Made by a program: the position numbers and the translations under genes
Notes under the pieces: generated by a model
Seen by the model: only the letters and a program-made list of their open reading frames with translations
Told to the model about the DNA's origin: nothing
Databases searched by the model: none
NCBI RefSeq assembly: GCF_020099395.1
Contig: NZ_CP083590.1
Span: 6,634,001 to 6,698,000 of the forward strand
DNA: 64,000 nucleotides
Direction of reading: 5' to 3'
Source: Streptomyces mobaraensis
GTDB taxonomy: Bacteria > Actinomycetota > Actinomycetes > Streptomycetales > Streptomycetaceae
Shown: positions 54,276-61,865 of the stretch, piece after piece
Layout of the letters: each line of letters starts with the position of its first letter
Numbering within the stretch: position 1 is the first letter of the stretch

Positions 54276-55235
54276 TCAGGGCGAGCCGGGCGCCGGCAGT
54301 CCGCACCGCCGGCGGGCCTTGCTGAGCTGTTCCTCCGGGCTGCCGAAGACGCTCCACGGCATGCGGGACGCGTACGGGCCCATGGTGGTGAAGACCGTGC
54401 GGGCCTCGTCGAGGCAGCCCGCCATGGAGAGCGCGTGCGCCAGGTAGGCGAGGTCGAGGACGGGCGTGAACCGGTACCCGGGCACCTCGGGCAGCCACCG
54501 CGCGTAGACCTCCAGCGCGAGCGTCCGCCAGCGGTGCTGGCCCCAGGCGCGGTCCGCGAACGGGTCGGCGCGCGGGTCGTAGTCCTCCACCAGCGTCACC
54601 AACGGCAGCAGCCGCAGCGGGGAGTTGGCGGGGGCGCGGTTGGCCAGGAACTCGGCCACGTCCCAGCGGGCGCTCGCCGAGCCGCCGTGCCGGGCGAAGT
54701 AGAAGGAGAGGAAGCGGTGGTGCGCCTCCCGGTTCCACGGGTCCAGCGCCAGGGCCCGGGAGAACAGCGACCACGGGCCGGACGGCGCGGTGAGCATCCC
54801 CGGGGGAGCGGGGTCGCGGACCCGCCCGGTGCGGGCCAGCGCCAGCCGGGCCACCCAGGGGGTGGGGTCCTTGGGTGCCATCTGCGCGGCCTGGTCGCAG
54901 GCCGCCTCGGCGATCCGGAGCAGGGACGCGGTCCTGCGGTCCCGGATGTCGGCCATCCGCAACGCCCGCAACATCGCCACCCGGGCCCACAACAGGGCGG
55001 AGTCCGGGCCCGGTTCCTCGGCCAGCCAGCGCTCCGCGAAGTCCGAGTCGGCCGCCATGGAGGCGAGGACGAGCGATCGGTGCGCCCGCGTCGCGAAGTC
55101 GTCCCGGACGTCCTGCAGGACCGCGTGGGCGCTGTGGTACCGGCCCGCCTGCACCTCGACGCACGCCTGGGCCAACTCGTGGTCGTCGGCGGCCGGATGC
55201 CATACGTACCGACCTTCGAACGAGCCAGCGACCAT
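54276..55235 (-). CDS. Conserved hypothetical TPR-like helical protein
   Basis: 319 aa from ATG 55235 (MVAGSFEGRYVWHP; GGCAGGTG upstream). It is made of repeated helix pairs (ELAQACVEVQAGRYHSAHAV, ARVAMLRALRMADIRDRRTA, SLFSRALALDPWNREAHHRF), a TPR/SEL1-like solenoid, and ends with a Cys-Gly-Leu tail. It has no signal peptide. Probably a scaffolding or partner-binding protein; I recognise it as a Streptomyces-conserved family without a function. Confidence 0.7.
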   Translation of the reverse strand: MVAGSFEGRYVWHPAADDHELAQACVEVQAGRYHSAHAVLQDVRDDFATRAHRSLVLASMAADSDFAERWLAEEPGPDSALLWARVAMLRALRMADIRDRRTASLLRIAEAACDQAAQMAPKDPTPWVARLALARTGRVRDPAPPGMLTAPSGPWSLFSRALALDPWNREAHHRFLSFYFARHGGSASARWDVAEFLANRAPANSPLRLLPLVTLVEDYDPRADPFADRAWGQHRWRTLALEVYARWLPEVPGYRFTPVLDLAYLAHALSMAGCLDEARTVFTTMGPYASRMPWSVFGSPEEQLSKARRRCGLPAPGSP

Positions 55236-55634
55236 GCTCACCTGCCACCCTGTCGCACCATCGGGACGCGTCCCGCCGGGACGCACCGCACCGGATCCGC
55301 ACCGCACCGGAGTCGCGCAACTCGCCCGAGCCGGACGGCATCCGGACCCGGCGCGTGGTCGGACGCTCACCGGCCGTGAACCCCACCCTACTCAGGACGG
55401 CCGCTTCCCGAGAGGCATCCGGACGATCCAATCCCGCATACTTTCGATTTTTGTCACCTCCGACAGCTGGCGGAGGGTAACCGGAGCGAAACCTTCCGTA
55501 AGACTTTACGTTGGTCCGATGCACGAAACCCCCCCTGTGGAACGCCATTACCGGCGAAGGGGAAGAGAGCGCGCCACCGCGACGCCTCCCCGTGCGGCAC
55601 GGCGGACTCGGCAGCGGCCCGCCGGGCCCGGTAC
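55236..55634. other. Divergent promoter region with repeats
   Basis: About 400 bp without a supported gene. It includes the palindrome GGGACGCGTCCC (55263-55274) and two GCACCGCACCGGA units between 55280 and 55312. 55430-55520 is AT-richer (TACTTTCGATTTTTGTCACC) and likely carries the promoter for the sigma-factor operon. Confidence 0.45.
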
Positions 55635-55832
55635 ATGATCAAAACGACCGGAGGGACCACCAGTTCCGTGAACCCACATCACACGGCCGACCTGTTGAAC
55701 GCGGCGGTCTTCGCACGCGTCTTCGGCAGTGACGCCCTCGCCCTGCTGCGCCGCGCCGCCGCCGCCGGTGTCCGCATCGGCATCAGCGAACTGCGCCGCG
55801 GCCCCCGCGGGCGGCGGGGAGGCGAGAGGTGA
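55635..55832 (+). CDS. Small hypothetical protein of the sigma-factor operon
   Basis: 65 aa from ATG 55635 (GTG 55668 in frame). Helical centre NAAVFARVFGSDALALLRRAA, basic C-terminus. The stop overlaps the sigma-factor GTG by 4 bp (GTGA), so translation is coupled. It could be a regulatory peptide for the sigma factor, or non-functional; the ribosome binding site is weak. Confidence 0.45.
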   Translation: MIKTTGGTTSSVNPHHTADLLNAAVFARVFGSDALALLRRAAAAGVRIGISELRRGPRGRRGGER

Positions 55833-56380
55833 CGGCACCCTCCCGAGCGAGTACGTTTCCCGTGACCGGACTGCCCGCCGACTACCGGGCGTTCCACCAG
55901 CTCTACCGCGCCGCCTACGTGCACTGGGCCGAGCTCTACCTCGGCAACCGCCACGACGCGGAGGAGGCCGTCGACCAGGCCTTCGAGGACCTGTACTTCA
56001 CCTGGGCCGAGGTCCTCAGAACCGAGAACCCCAACGCGTACGCCTGGGCCGTGGTCAGACACCGGACCATCGACTGCGCCCGCGCGCGCGGCCGCCGCCC
56101 CACCGTCATCGACACCGCGGCCTTCGAGACCAGCGCCCTGCGGCACGCCGTCGACCCCATCGGCGAACTGGAGCAGAGCCTGTCCGTCTACAAGGCGATC
56201 TGCGCCCTGCCGGCGCGCCAGCACGACGTCATCGTCCTGCACTACTGCCTCGGCTACAGCGTCCGGGAGACCGCCGACATCATGGGCATCACCGAGGGCG
56301 GGGTGCGCTCCACCGCCCGGCACGCCCGCCACCGCCTGCACGACGCGCTCGGACTGGAGAGAGAAGAGGAGCACCGGTGA
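55829..56380 (+). CDS. ECF-type RNA polymerase sigma factor
   Basis: 183 aa from GTG 55829. Region 2: LYRAAYVHWAELYLGNRHDAEEAVDQAF then NPNAYAWAVVRHRTIDCARARG. Region 4: LPARQHDVIVLHYCLGYSVRETADIMGITEGGVRSTARHARHRL. There is a short linker and no sigma-3. It directs transcription of an unknown regulon. No anti-sigma factor with a membrane helix is adjacent; the downstream overlapping gene encodes a soluble 234-aa protein that may take that role. Confidence 0.9.
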   Translation: MTAPSRASTFPVTGLPADYRAFHQLYRAAYVHWAELYLGNRHDAEEAVDQAFEDLYFTWAEVLRTENPNAYAWAVVRHRTIDCARARGRRPTVIDTAAFETSALRHAVDPIGELEQSLSVYKAICALPARQHDVIVLHYCLGYSVRETADIMGITEGGVRSTARHARHRLHDALGLEREEEHR

Positions 56381-57081
56381 CCGGAACACTCGACCACGTG
56401 CTGGCCAAGGCCCGGCTCGACCCGCGCCCCTACCCGAGCGCGGAGGTCGACCGTGCCGAGGCCCGGCTCGCCGTCCGGCTCACCGAGCGCATGTGGCACG
56501 GCGCCCTGTACTTCGACGACCAGATGGAACCGGCGCGCACCGCCGCCGTCCGCGCCGCCCACCGCAACTACCTGCCCCACCGCGCCTTCTACCGCCGGCT
56601 CCGCAGCCTCTGCAAGACCGTCGTCGCCCACGATCTCCACAAGCTCGGCGCCCTCCTCGCCGACCGCCTCCTCGAACCCGAGGGCGCCCTCGTCCTCGGC
56701 TGCGTCCTCCAGCTCGCCGACCGCGAGGACAGCGCCCGCTTCTGGTGGCAGTTCGGCGCCGGCGCCGACGACACCGGCGCCGCGTGCTGCCTGTACCTGC
56801 ACCACATGGCGCTCGGTGAGCGGCGGGAGGCGGAGCTCTGGCGTCGGCAGGCGGGGCTGGAGGCGCTGATGCCGGAGACTCCGGAGGAGATCGACCGCAA
56901 CGATCTCAACATGGCGCTGCAGATGCTGGACGGGCTGCGGGAGGGGGAGGGGTTCTCGCCCGCGGCGACGGCGGTGATCGCGTATGTGCCGGACGCGCTC
57001 GGCTTCGTCGAGGAGGTCGATCTGCCGCTGCCGCAGCCGGATTTCCCGGAGCGGATCGGGGAATTGACGGCGGCCTGCTGA
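56377..57081 (+). CDS. Hypothetical protein translationally coupled to the sigma factor
   Basis: 234 aa from GTG 56377, overlapping the sigma stop by 4 bp. All-helical, without membrane segment. Contains GALYFDDQMEPARTAAVRAA, repeats resembling TPR-like helices (LVLGCVLQLADREDSARFWWQF), and a Cys pair (AACCLYLHHMALGE). Its coupling to the sigma gene suggests that it modulates the sigma factor, as an unusual soluble anti-sigma or co-regulator. No family recognised. Confidence 0.7.
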   Translation: MTGTLDHVLAKARLDPRPYPSAEVDRAEARLAVRLTERMWHGALYFDDQMEPARTAAVRAAHRNYLPHRAFYRRLRSLCKTVVAHDLHKLGALLADRLLEPEGALVLGCVLQLADREDSARFWWQFGAGADDTGAACCLYLHHMALGERREAELWRRQAGLEALMPETPEEIDRNDLNMALQMLDGLREGEGFSPAATAVIAYVPDALGFVEEVDLPLPQPDFPERIGELTAAC

Positions 57082-57364
57082 GCCCCGCGCCCCCAAGGTC
57101 AAGGCGGTGACGGCCGGGCAGCCGATCAGTGGAAGTGGTCAGCCCCGGTGGACGGAGTTCACGCCGGCGAGCGGTTTCGCGGCGGTTTCCGGTGACTGGC
57201 GTGGGCCTTCCTGCCGACCGTGGTGAGACGGATGTGCGGGTGCGCGACAGGAGTTTGGGCGCGAGGCGCTGAATTCCGGTCGGCCGTTTTGACCGTCCGC
57301 TCATCACACCGGTACCTCTCGTGGCCCCGGCGGGGTGTCCTCGCCGGTCACGACAGGAGTCACC

Positions 57365-58582
57365 ATGAACAATCCCCTGGACCAGCACCGGGAAAGGGAG
57401 CACGGACGGGCCCGGCGCGTCCCGTCCGCCTCCCGCCCCCGGACCGTTGCGCACGCCTGCGCCCTGCTCGCCGGCCTCCTCGCCACCAGCCTCCTCGGCG
57501 GTCAAGCCGCCACTCCCGCCCGGGCCGCCGCCCCCCAGCACGGCCGGAAGCTGTTCGACAAGGCATATGGCATCGCCGAGGCCTGGACGGTGCCCAAGGG
57601 CGTCACGGCGGTCACCATCTCGGTCTGGGGCGGTGGCGGCGCGGGTGGCAGTGGGGCCGGCGGCGGTGGGGGCGGTGGCGGTGGCGGCGGCGGAAAGCCG
57701 GGAACCACGTCCGGCGGAGGCGGCGGCGGAGGAGGTGCCGGCGGTGGGGGCGGCGGGGGCGGCGGTGGCGGCAGCGCGGGCGGCTTCATCAAGTGCCACC
57801 TCGACGGGCTGAAGGGCGGCAGGAAACTGTACGTCCGGCCGGGATACGGCCGCTTCAGTGGTCGGGAAGGGACGGGTGGCAGTGCCGGCGGGCCGGGGAG
57901 GGGAGGCGGCAGTACCTTCGGCGGCGGCACCAACGGGAGCAGCGGTGGCGCCGGCGGCGACGGCCGGGCCCCCTCCGACGTCGTGGACATCTTCACGTCC
58001 TTGGTGCGGGACGGGAACCGGCACGTGCTCGCCTCCGCACCGGCAGGGGCGGACGGCGGGCCGGGCAAGGGCGGTGTCCGCGGGGGAGGCGGTGAGGGCG
58101 GCTACAACGGTGAGTACAGCAACGGCTCCCCCGGCAAGGGCGGCAGTGAGACGGTCGGCGGGCTGGGAGGGGCCGGCGGCCGGTTCCAGGCGGAGGAGGG
58201 GTTCGTCTGCAAGACCCCCCAGGGGAAGACCGCCCTTCCCGTCGAGGTCGTGGACGGCGGGAGCGGAAGCGGCGGAAGGGCCGGGGGCCGGGGCACTTTC
58301 GGTGGTAACGGCAAGGACGGCGGCTATGGAGGGTCGGCGTTCTCCGGTGGTTCGAGCGGTGCCGGGGGCGGCGGCGGGGGCGGCGCACACGGTCGGCGCT
58401 ACGGCAGCGGGGGGCACGGCGGCAGTGGCGGCCGCGGAGGCCACGGAGGGAGCGGGGGCGATGGCGGCAGCGGCCAGTCCAAGCACAATCAGGACGTCGA
58501 GGACGGCAACGCGGGCTCTCCGGGCCAGGCTGGCACCCAAGGCAAAGACGGCCATGACGGCGCCGTTCTCATCGAATGGTGA
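57365..58582 (+). CDS. Secreted glycine-rich protein
   Basis: 405 aa; ACAGGAG before the ATG. Signal peptide with an Arg-rich start and hydrophobic stretch (AHACALLAGLLATSLLGG), cleavage near ARAAAP. The mature protein begins with a beta segment (AWTVPKGVTAVTISVWGGGG), followed by poly-Gly tracts of 8-12 residues and GGxGG repeats to the C-terminus (DGAVLIEW). This fold type is seen in glycine-rich surface proteins and phage fibre-like proteins. Likely extracellular and self-associating; function unknown. The Gly tracts make it prone to length variation. Confidence 0.75.
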   Translation: MNNPLDQHREREHGRARRVPSASRPRTVAHACALLAGLLATSLLGGQAATPARAAAPQHGRKLFDKAYGIAEAWTVPKGVTAVTISVWGGGGAGGSGAGGGGGGGGGGGGKPGTTSGGGGGGGGAGGGGGGGGGGGSAGGFIKCHLDGLKGGRKLYVRPGYGRFSGREGTGGSAGGPGRGGGSTFGGGTNGSSGGAGGDGRAPSDVVDIFTSLVRDGNRHVLASAPAGADGGPGKGGVRGGGGEGGYNGEYSNGSPGKGGSETVGGLGGAGGRFQAEEGFVCKTPQGKTALPVEVVDGGSGSGGRAGGRGTFGGNGKDGGYGGSAFSGGSSGAGGGGGGGAHGRRYGSGGHGGSGGRGGHGGSGGDGGSGQSKHNQDVEDGNAGSPGQAGTQGKDGHDGAVLIEW

Positions 58583-58623
58583 CCGGTCTTATGGTGACCG
58601 GCTTCCCCGGAGCGGACCGGTGA

Positions 58624-58735
58624 CTACCAGCCCGTCCGGCGTTTGAGGACAACCGCGCGGAGCGCGGTTTCGGGGGTGCGGGGGCTTGCCGCCGCGGGAA
58701 ACGGTGAAAGGGAGGGGCCGGGGCACCAGCCCGCC
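58624..58735. repeat. Intergenic hairpin repeat, copy D
   Basis: Carries CAGCCCGTCCGGCGTTTGAG (58628-58647; element continues to GAGGAC) and an AACCGCGC/GCGCGGTT hairpin (58651-58669), the same modules as copy A in reverse order. Flank GGGGCCGGGGCACCAGCCCG recurs at 48.2 kb. It lies between the convergent glycine-rich and M56 genes. Confidence 0.8.
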
Positions 58736-58742
58736 GCAGGCG

Positions 58743-59681
58743 CTACCCCAGCGCCCGCAGCCCCGGCACGAAGGTGACGAGCACCGGCACGAACGGCACG
58801 AGCGCCGCCGTGGCGGTCAGCCGAAGCCGGTGAGCCGGGCTCAGCCGAGGCCCCGGTGCCAGTAGCCGGTCCACCCGGCGGGGCACCTGGGCGGTGTGGG
58901 CCGAGCAGGGGTCGAACACCCCCCGGTCCTCGTTGAGTTCGACGAGGGCGAGCGCCGTCGTCAGGCGCCCGAACCGGCGCGACGCGACGTCGTCCGCGGC
59001 CAGTTCCACCAGGTGGTGGACCCGGTCGCGGAAGGCGGCGAAGACGGGTACCTGGGGGAAGCCGTTGGCGAGCGCGGAGGAGCAGTGGAGCAGCCAGTCG
59101 TGGCGGGCCCGGACGTGGCCCTGCTCATGGGCGAGGAGCGCGTCGAGCTGGGAGTCGTCGAGCCGGCGGAGCGCGCCGGTGGTGATGACCAGCTGCGGGG
59201 CGGGACCGCCGCGCAGCAGCCACGCGTCGGGCCGGTCGGACTCCAGCAGCACCAGCCGCTCGCCGCCCGGCTCCTCGCCGGGCAGGCGCGGCGAGCGGAC
59301 GAGGAGGTCGGCTCGGCGCCGTCGGCGCCGGGCGCGGGCGCCGCGGATCTCGCGGGTGAGCATGGCGGCCGTCCAGACCGCCCCGCAGGCGAGCACGACG
59401 GCCATGGGCGCGGCCAGCGAGCCGTAGCCGCCCAGGGCGTACGCCTCGACGACACCGCTCGGCGCGGGGGCGAACACATTGCCGCGCACGGCCTCCCAGG
59501 CCGCCGCGGCGCTCAGGGCCATGGCGAGCGCGCAGCACAGCAGGACGGCGGCCACCACGCACTGCCACACCCACAGGGCCAGCACCGGCTCGCGGTCGGG
59601 CCAGTCCGCGCGGGCGAGGAAACGGGGGGCGAGCGAGGCGAGCAGCGCGCCGAGGGCCAACAGCGCGAGCGGGACGAGCAT
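58743..59681 (-). CDS. M56-family membrane metalloprotease (BlaR1-like)
   Basis: 312 aa. Membrane helices at the N-terminus (LVPLALLALGALLASLAPRF) and in the middle; zinc motif LLAHEQGHVRARHD (HExxH) and the downstream ELAADDVASRRFG ligand. It resembles the integral-membrane peptidase part of BlaR1/MecR1 without a penicillin-binding sensor. In actinomycetes a BlaI-type repressor gene often precedes it; none is visible here. Divergent from nothing nearby; a DUF5134 gene lies upstream on the same strand. Confidence 0.88.
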   Translation of the reverse strand: MLVPLALLALGALLASLAPRFLARADWPDREPVLALWVWQCVVAAVLLCCALAMALSAAAAWEAVRGNVFAPAPSGVVEAYALGGYGSLAAPMAVVLACGAVWTAAMLTREIRGARARRRRRRADLLVRSPRLPGEEPGGERLVLLESDRPDAWLLRGGPAPQLVITTGALRRLDDSQLDALLAHEQGHVRARHDWLLHCSSALANGFPQVPVFAAFRDRVHHLVELAADDVASRRFGRLTTALALVELNEDRGVFDPCSAHTAQVPRRVDRLLAPGPRLSPAHRLRLTATAALVPFVPVLVTFVPGLRALG

Positions 59682-59841
59682 GGGTGTGCCTTCCCTCGGA
59701 TTCGTCCACGGCGGCGTGGAGTCCTGTGGGTCCAGTGCTGGAGCAGAACAGTAGTGGACCTACACGTCCGCGTGCAGTGGCAGGACCTACGCCTTTTGGC
59801 CGAGGGCTTGATCCGGACGTCCCGAGCGTCCCGTGGATCAC

Positions 59842-60438
59842 TCACATCGTCAGCAGCATCGCCAACATCCCTATTCCCATGGAAACCCGGCAGACGCCGG
59901 TCAGTTCCAGCCGGGCGCGCGCCAACGGCGGCGCGGTCATCCCCGGCGACGTGCCGGGCGGAGCCGCCCTCGCCGCCGGTACTGGGACGATCGCGGCGAG
60001 CGTCCGCACCACGTACACCGCGAAGTAGACCAGGAGCAGCCCCGTCAACAGCGGTGTGCCGGCGGGAGGATGGCCGTCGCCATGGCCGCCGCCGTGATCG
60101 CCCGCCGGAGCCCCCGCCATGGCGAGCGCCATGTACACCATCGCGAACGCCCCTGCCGCGTGGTGCAGTCGGTGGGCGTCGGCTCCGCGCCGGGCCGCCA
60201 CCAGCGCGTGCACCCCCGCCGCGGCGAACAGCGCCGCGAACGCCACCGCCCCCCACGGCCGGCCCGTCGGCGCCGACACCGGGGCCGCCATGGCCGCCAT
60301 GCCCAGCCCCATCACCGCGTCGCCCCGGGCGGCCCGGCGCTCCCCCGCCGCGCCGGACCGGGCCCGGTGCAGGCAGTACACGCCCGCCGTGGTGCCCACG
60401 ACCACCAGCAGCCACCCGACCAGCGGTGGTCCGTGCAC
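59842..60438 (-). CDS. DUF5134 integral membrane protein
   Basis: 198 aa from GTG 60438 with GGGAGG upstream. About five membrane helices (LVGWLLVVVGTTAGVYCLH, AAPVSAPTG, LLTGLLLVYFAVYVVRTLA), with a His-rich loop (DHGGGHGDGHPPAG) that may bind metal. Matches DUF5134, frequently near M56 peptidase and copper-related genes. Function unknown. The His-rich loop suggests a link to copper or zinc handling. Confidence 0.75.
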   Translation of the reverse strand: MHGPPLVGWLLVVVGTTAGVYCLHRARSGAAGERRAARGDAVMGLGMAAMAAPVSAPTGRPWGAVAFAALFAAAGVHALVAARRGADAHRLHHAAGAFAMVYMALAMAGAPAGDHGGGHGDGHPPAGTPLLTGLLLVYFAVYVVRTLAAIVPVPAARAAPPGTSPGMTAPPLARARLELTGVCRVSMGIGMLAMLLTM

Positions 60439-60590
60439 CCCACACCTCCCCGACGTGCGCTCCCCCTGGGCAGAATGCCCGCGCCGAGGGGGTCGTACGG
60501 GAGCGCACGGGCGCAGGGTGGGGGCGCGGGGGGTATCGGCGCGCCCCCGGGCCGGAAGGCCGGGTCGGCCGAACTCCGGTGCGGTGGGCG

Positions 60591-60983
60591 TCAGATGCCC
60601 GGCCGGTACCGCAGCGGATGCCCCTCCGGCACCTCCACCACCGCGATGCGCACCCCGTCGGGATCGGCGATCCACATCTCGATCAGTCCCCAGGGCATCC
60701 GCTCCGGCGGCCGCAGGATCCGCACGCCGCGCTCCCGGAGTTCGTCGTGCGCCGCCGCGACGTCGGCGACCTGGAGCCACAGCTCCAGCCCCGGCGCCGG
60801 CGGCGCCTCCGCGCGGCCGGAGAGCTCCAGGAAGCCGCCGCCCAGGAAGTAGACGGTGCCGCGCTCCTCGCCCGTGCCGAACTCCCGGTAGACCGCGAGG
60901 CCCAGCGCTCCGCCGTAGAACGCCCGCGAGCGCTCCGGATCGGTCGGCCTCAGCAACACCCTGCCGCTCAGTACGTGCACCAT
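60591..60983 (-). CDS. VOC-family (glyoxalase-like) protein
   Basis: 130 aa. Vicinal oxygen chelate beta-alpha-beta-beta-beta modules: LLRPTDPERSRAFYGGALGLAVY and LWLQVADVAAAHDELRERGVRIL, ending MWIADPDGVRIAVVEV. Metal-binding positions are partly present (Glu in the C-terminal strand). Could be a dioxygenase, glyoxalase or resistance-type binding protein; substrate unknown. Divergent from the GNAT gene at 61065. Confidence 0.85.
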   Translation of the reverse strand: MVHVLSGRVLLRPTDPERSRAFYGGALGLAVYREFGTGEERGTVYFLGGGFLELSGRAEAPPAPGLELWLQVADVAAAHDELRERGVRILRPPERMPWGLIEMWIADPDGVRIAVVEVPEGHPLRYRPGI

Positions 60984-61064
60984 GCCGTCCGACTGTACGC
61001 ACCGGCCTTGCGGTTAGTCTCGGGAGTGATCGCACCGGAACCAGGAAAGGACCCCCGGAACGCC

Positions 61065-61658
61065 ATGGAGACCATGGAGACCGCCCGCCCCGGCCAGGAC
61101 CGGCCGGTGATCCGCGCCGCGACCGCGGCCGACGCCCCCGCGCTCGTCCCCCTGATCGAGTCCGCCTACCGCGGTGACGCCAGCCGTGCGGGCTGGACCA
61201 CGGAGGCGGACCTCCTGGACGGCCAGCGCACCGACGAGGAGGGCGTCACGGCCGTGCTGACCGCCGAGGGCAGCCGGGTGCTGCTGGCCGAGCACCCCGA
61301 GGGTCCCGAGCATCCTGAAGGCGCCGAGAACCCCGCGGGCCCCATCGCCTGCTGCCACATCGAACACCGCGGTGATCACGCCTACTTCGGCATGTTCGCG
61401 GTCCTGCCGGCCCTCCAGGGCGCGGGGCTCGGCAGGGTGATGCTCGCCGAGGCCGAGCGGGTGGCGCGGGCGGAGTGGGGGGTCCGCGAGATGCACATGA
61501 CGGTGATCCGGCAGCGCGAGGAGCTGATCGCCTGGTACGAGCGGCGGGGCTACCGGCGGACCGGGAAGATGGTCCCCTTCCCGTACGGCGACGAGCGCTT
61601 CGGCATACCGCGCCGCGCGGACCTGGAGTTCGAGCTGCTGGTGAAGGAACTTCCGTAG
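61065..61658 (+). CDS. GNAT acetyltransferase
   Basis: 197 aa from ATG 61065 (ATG 61074 also possible). GNAT motif A FAVLPALQGAGLGRVMLAEAE and motif B YERRGYRRTGKMVPFP. The middle includes an acidic/Pro repeat EHPEGPEHPEGAENPAG encoded by a short DNA repeat. Substrate unknown. Followed by a hairpin. Confidence 0.85.
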   Translation: METMETARPGQDRPVIRAATAADAPALVPLIESAYRGDASRAGWTTEADLLDGQRTDEEGVTAVLTAEGSRVLLAEHPEGPEHPEGAENPAGPIACCHIEHRGDHAYFGMFAVLPALQGAGLGRVMLAEAERVARAEWGVREMHMTVIRQREELIAWYERRGYRRTGKMVPFPYGDERFGIPRRADLEFELLVKELP

Positions 61659-61758
61659 CACGCCTTCCGTGACGGACGGCTGCCGGACGCGGACGCTCCG
61701 CATCCGGCGGCTCTCGCATGTCTCTCGCTTTCGGCAGCCTCCGACAGGAAAAACGACG

Positions 61759-61777
61759 GCGGCCCCCCGGGGGCCGC
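61759..61777 (+). terminator. Hairpin after GNAT gene / start of DUF6421 leader
   Basis: GCGGCCCCC-C-GGGGGCCGC, perfect 9-1-9 inverted repeat followed by AGGATAATTT. It could terminate the GNAT transcript or form part of the leader of the next operon. Confidence 0.55.
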
Positions 61778-61819
61778 AGGATAATTTGCAGCAGCACCCC
61801 TTGAGGAGGAGAACCACGC

Positions 61820-61837
61820 ATGGATACGGTGTCTTAA
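61820..61837 (+). promoter_or_regulatory. Candidate leader ORF (MDTVS) upstream of DUF6421 gene
   Basis: ATG GAT ACG GTG TCT TAA with a strong GAGGAGGAG at 61803-61811. The segment GGAGAACC (61808-61815), overlapping this ribosome binding site, is exactly complementary to GGTTCTCC (61843-61850). The alternative exposure of the sites could couple leader translation to expression of the next gene, 28 bp downstream. Confidence 0.45.
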
Positions 61838-61865
61838 CGCCAGGTTCTCCAGGGAAGGGGTTGTC

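Noticed and set aside
57640..57780. CRISPR-like or satellite array
   Set aside because: The repeats are GGC/GGT glycine codons within a single coding frame, without spacers.
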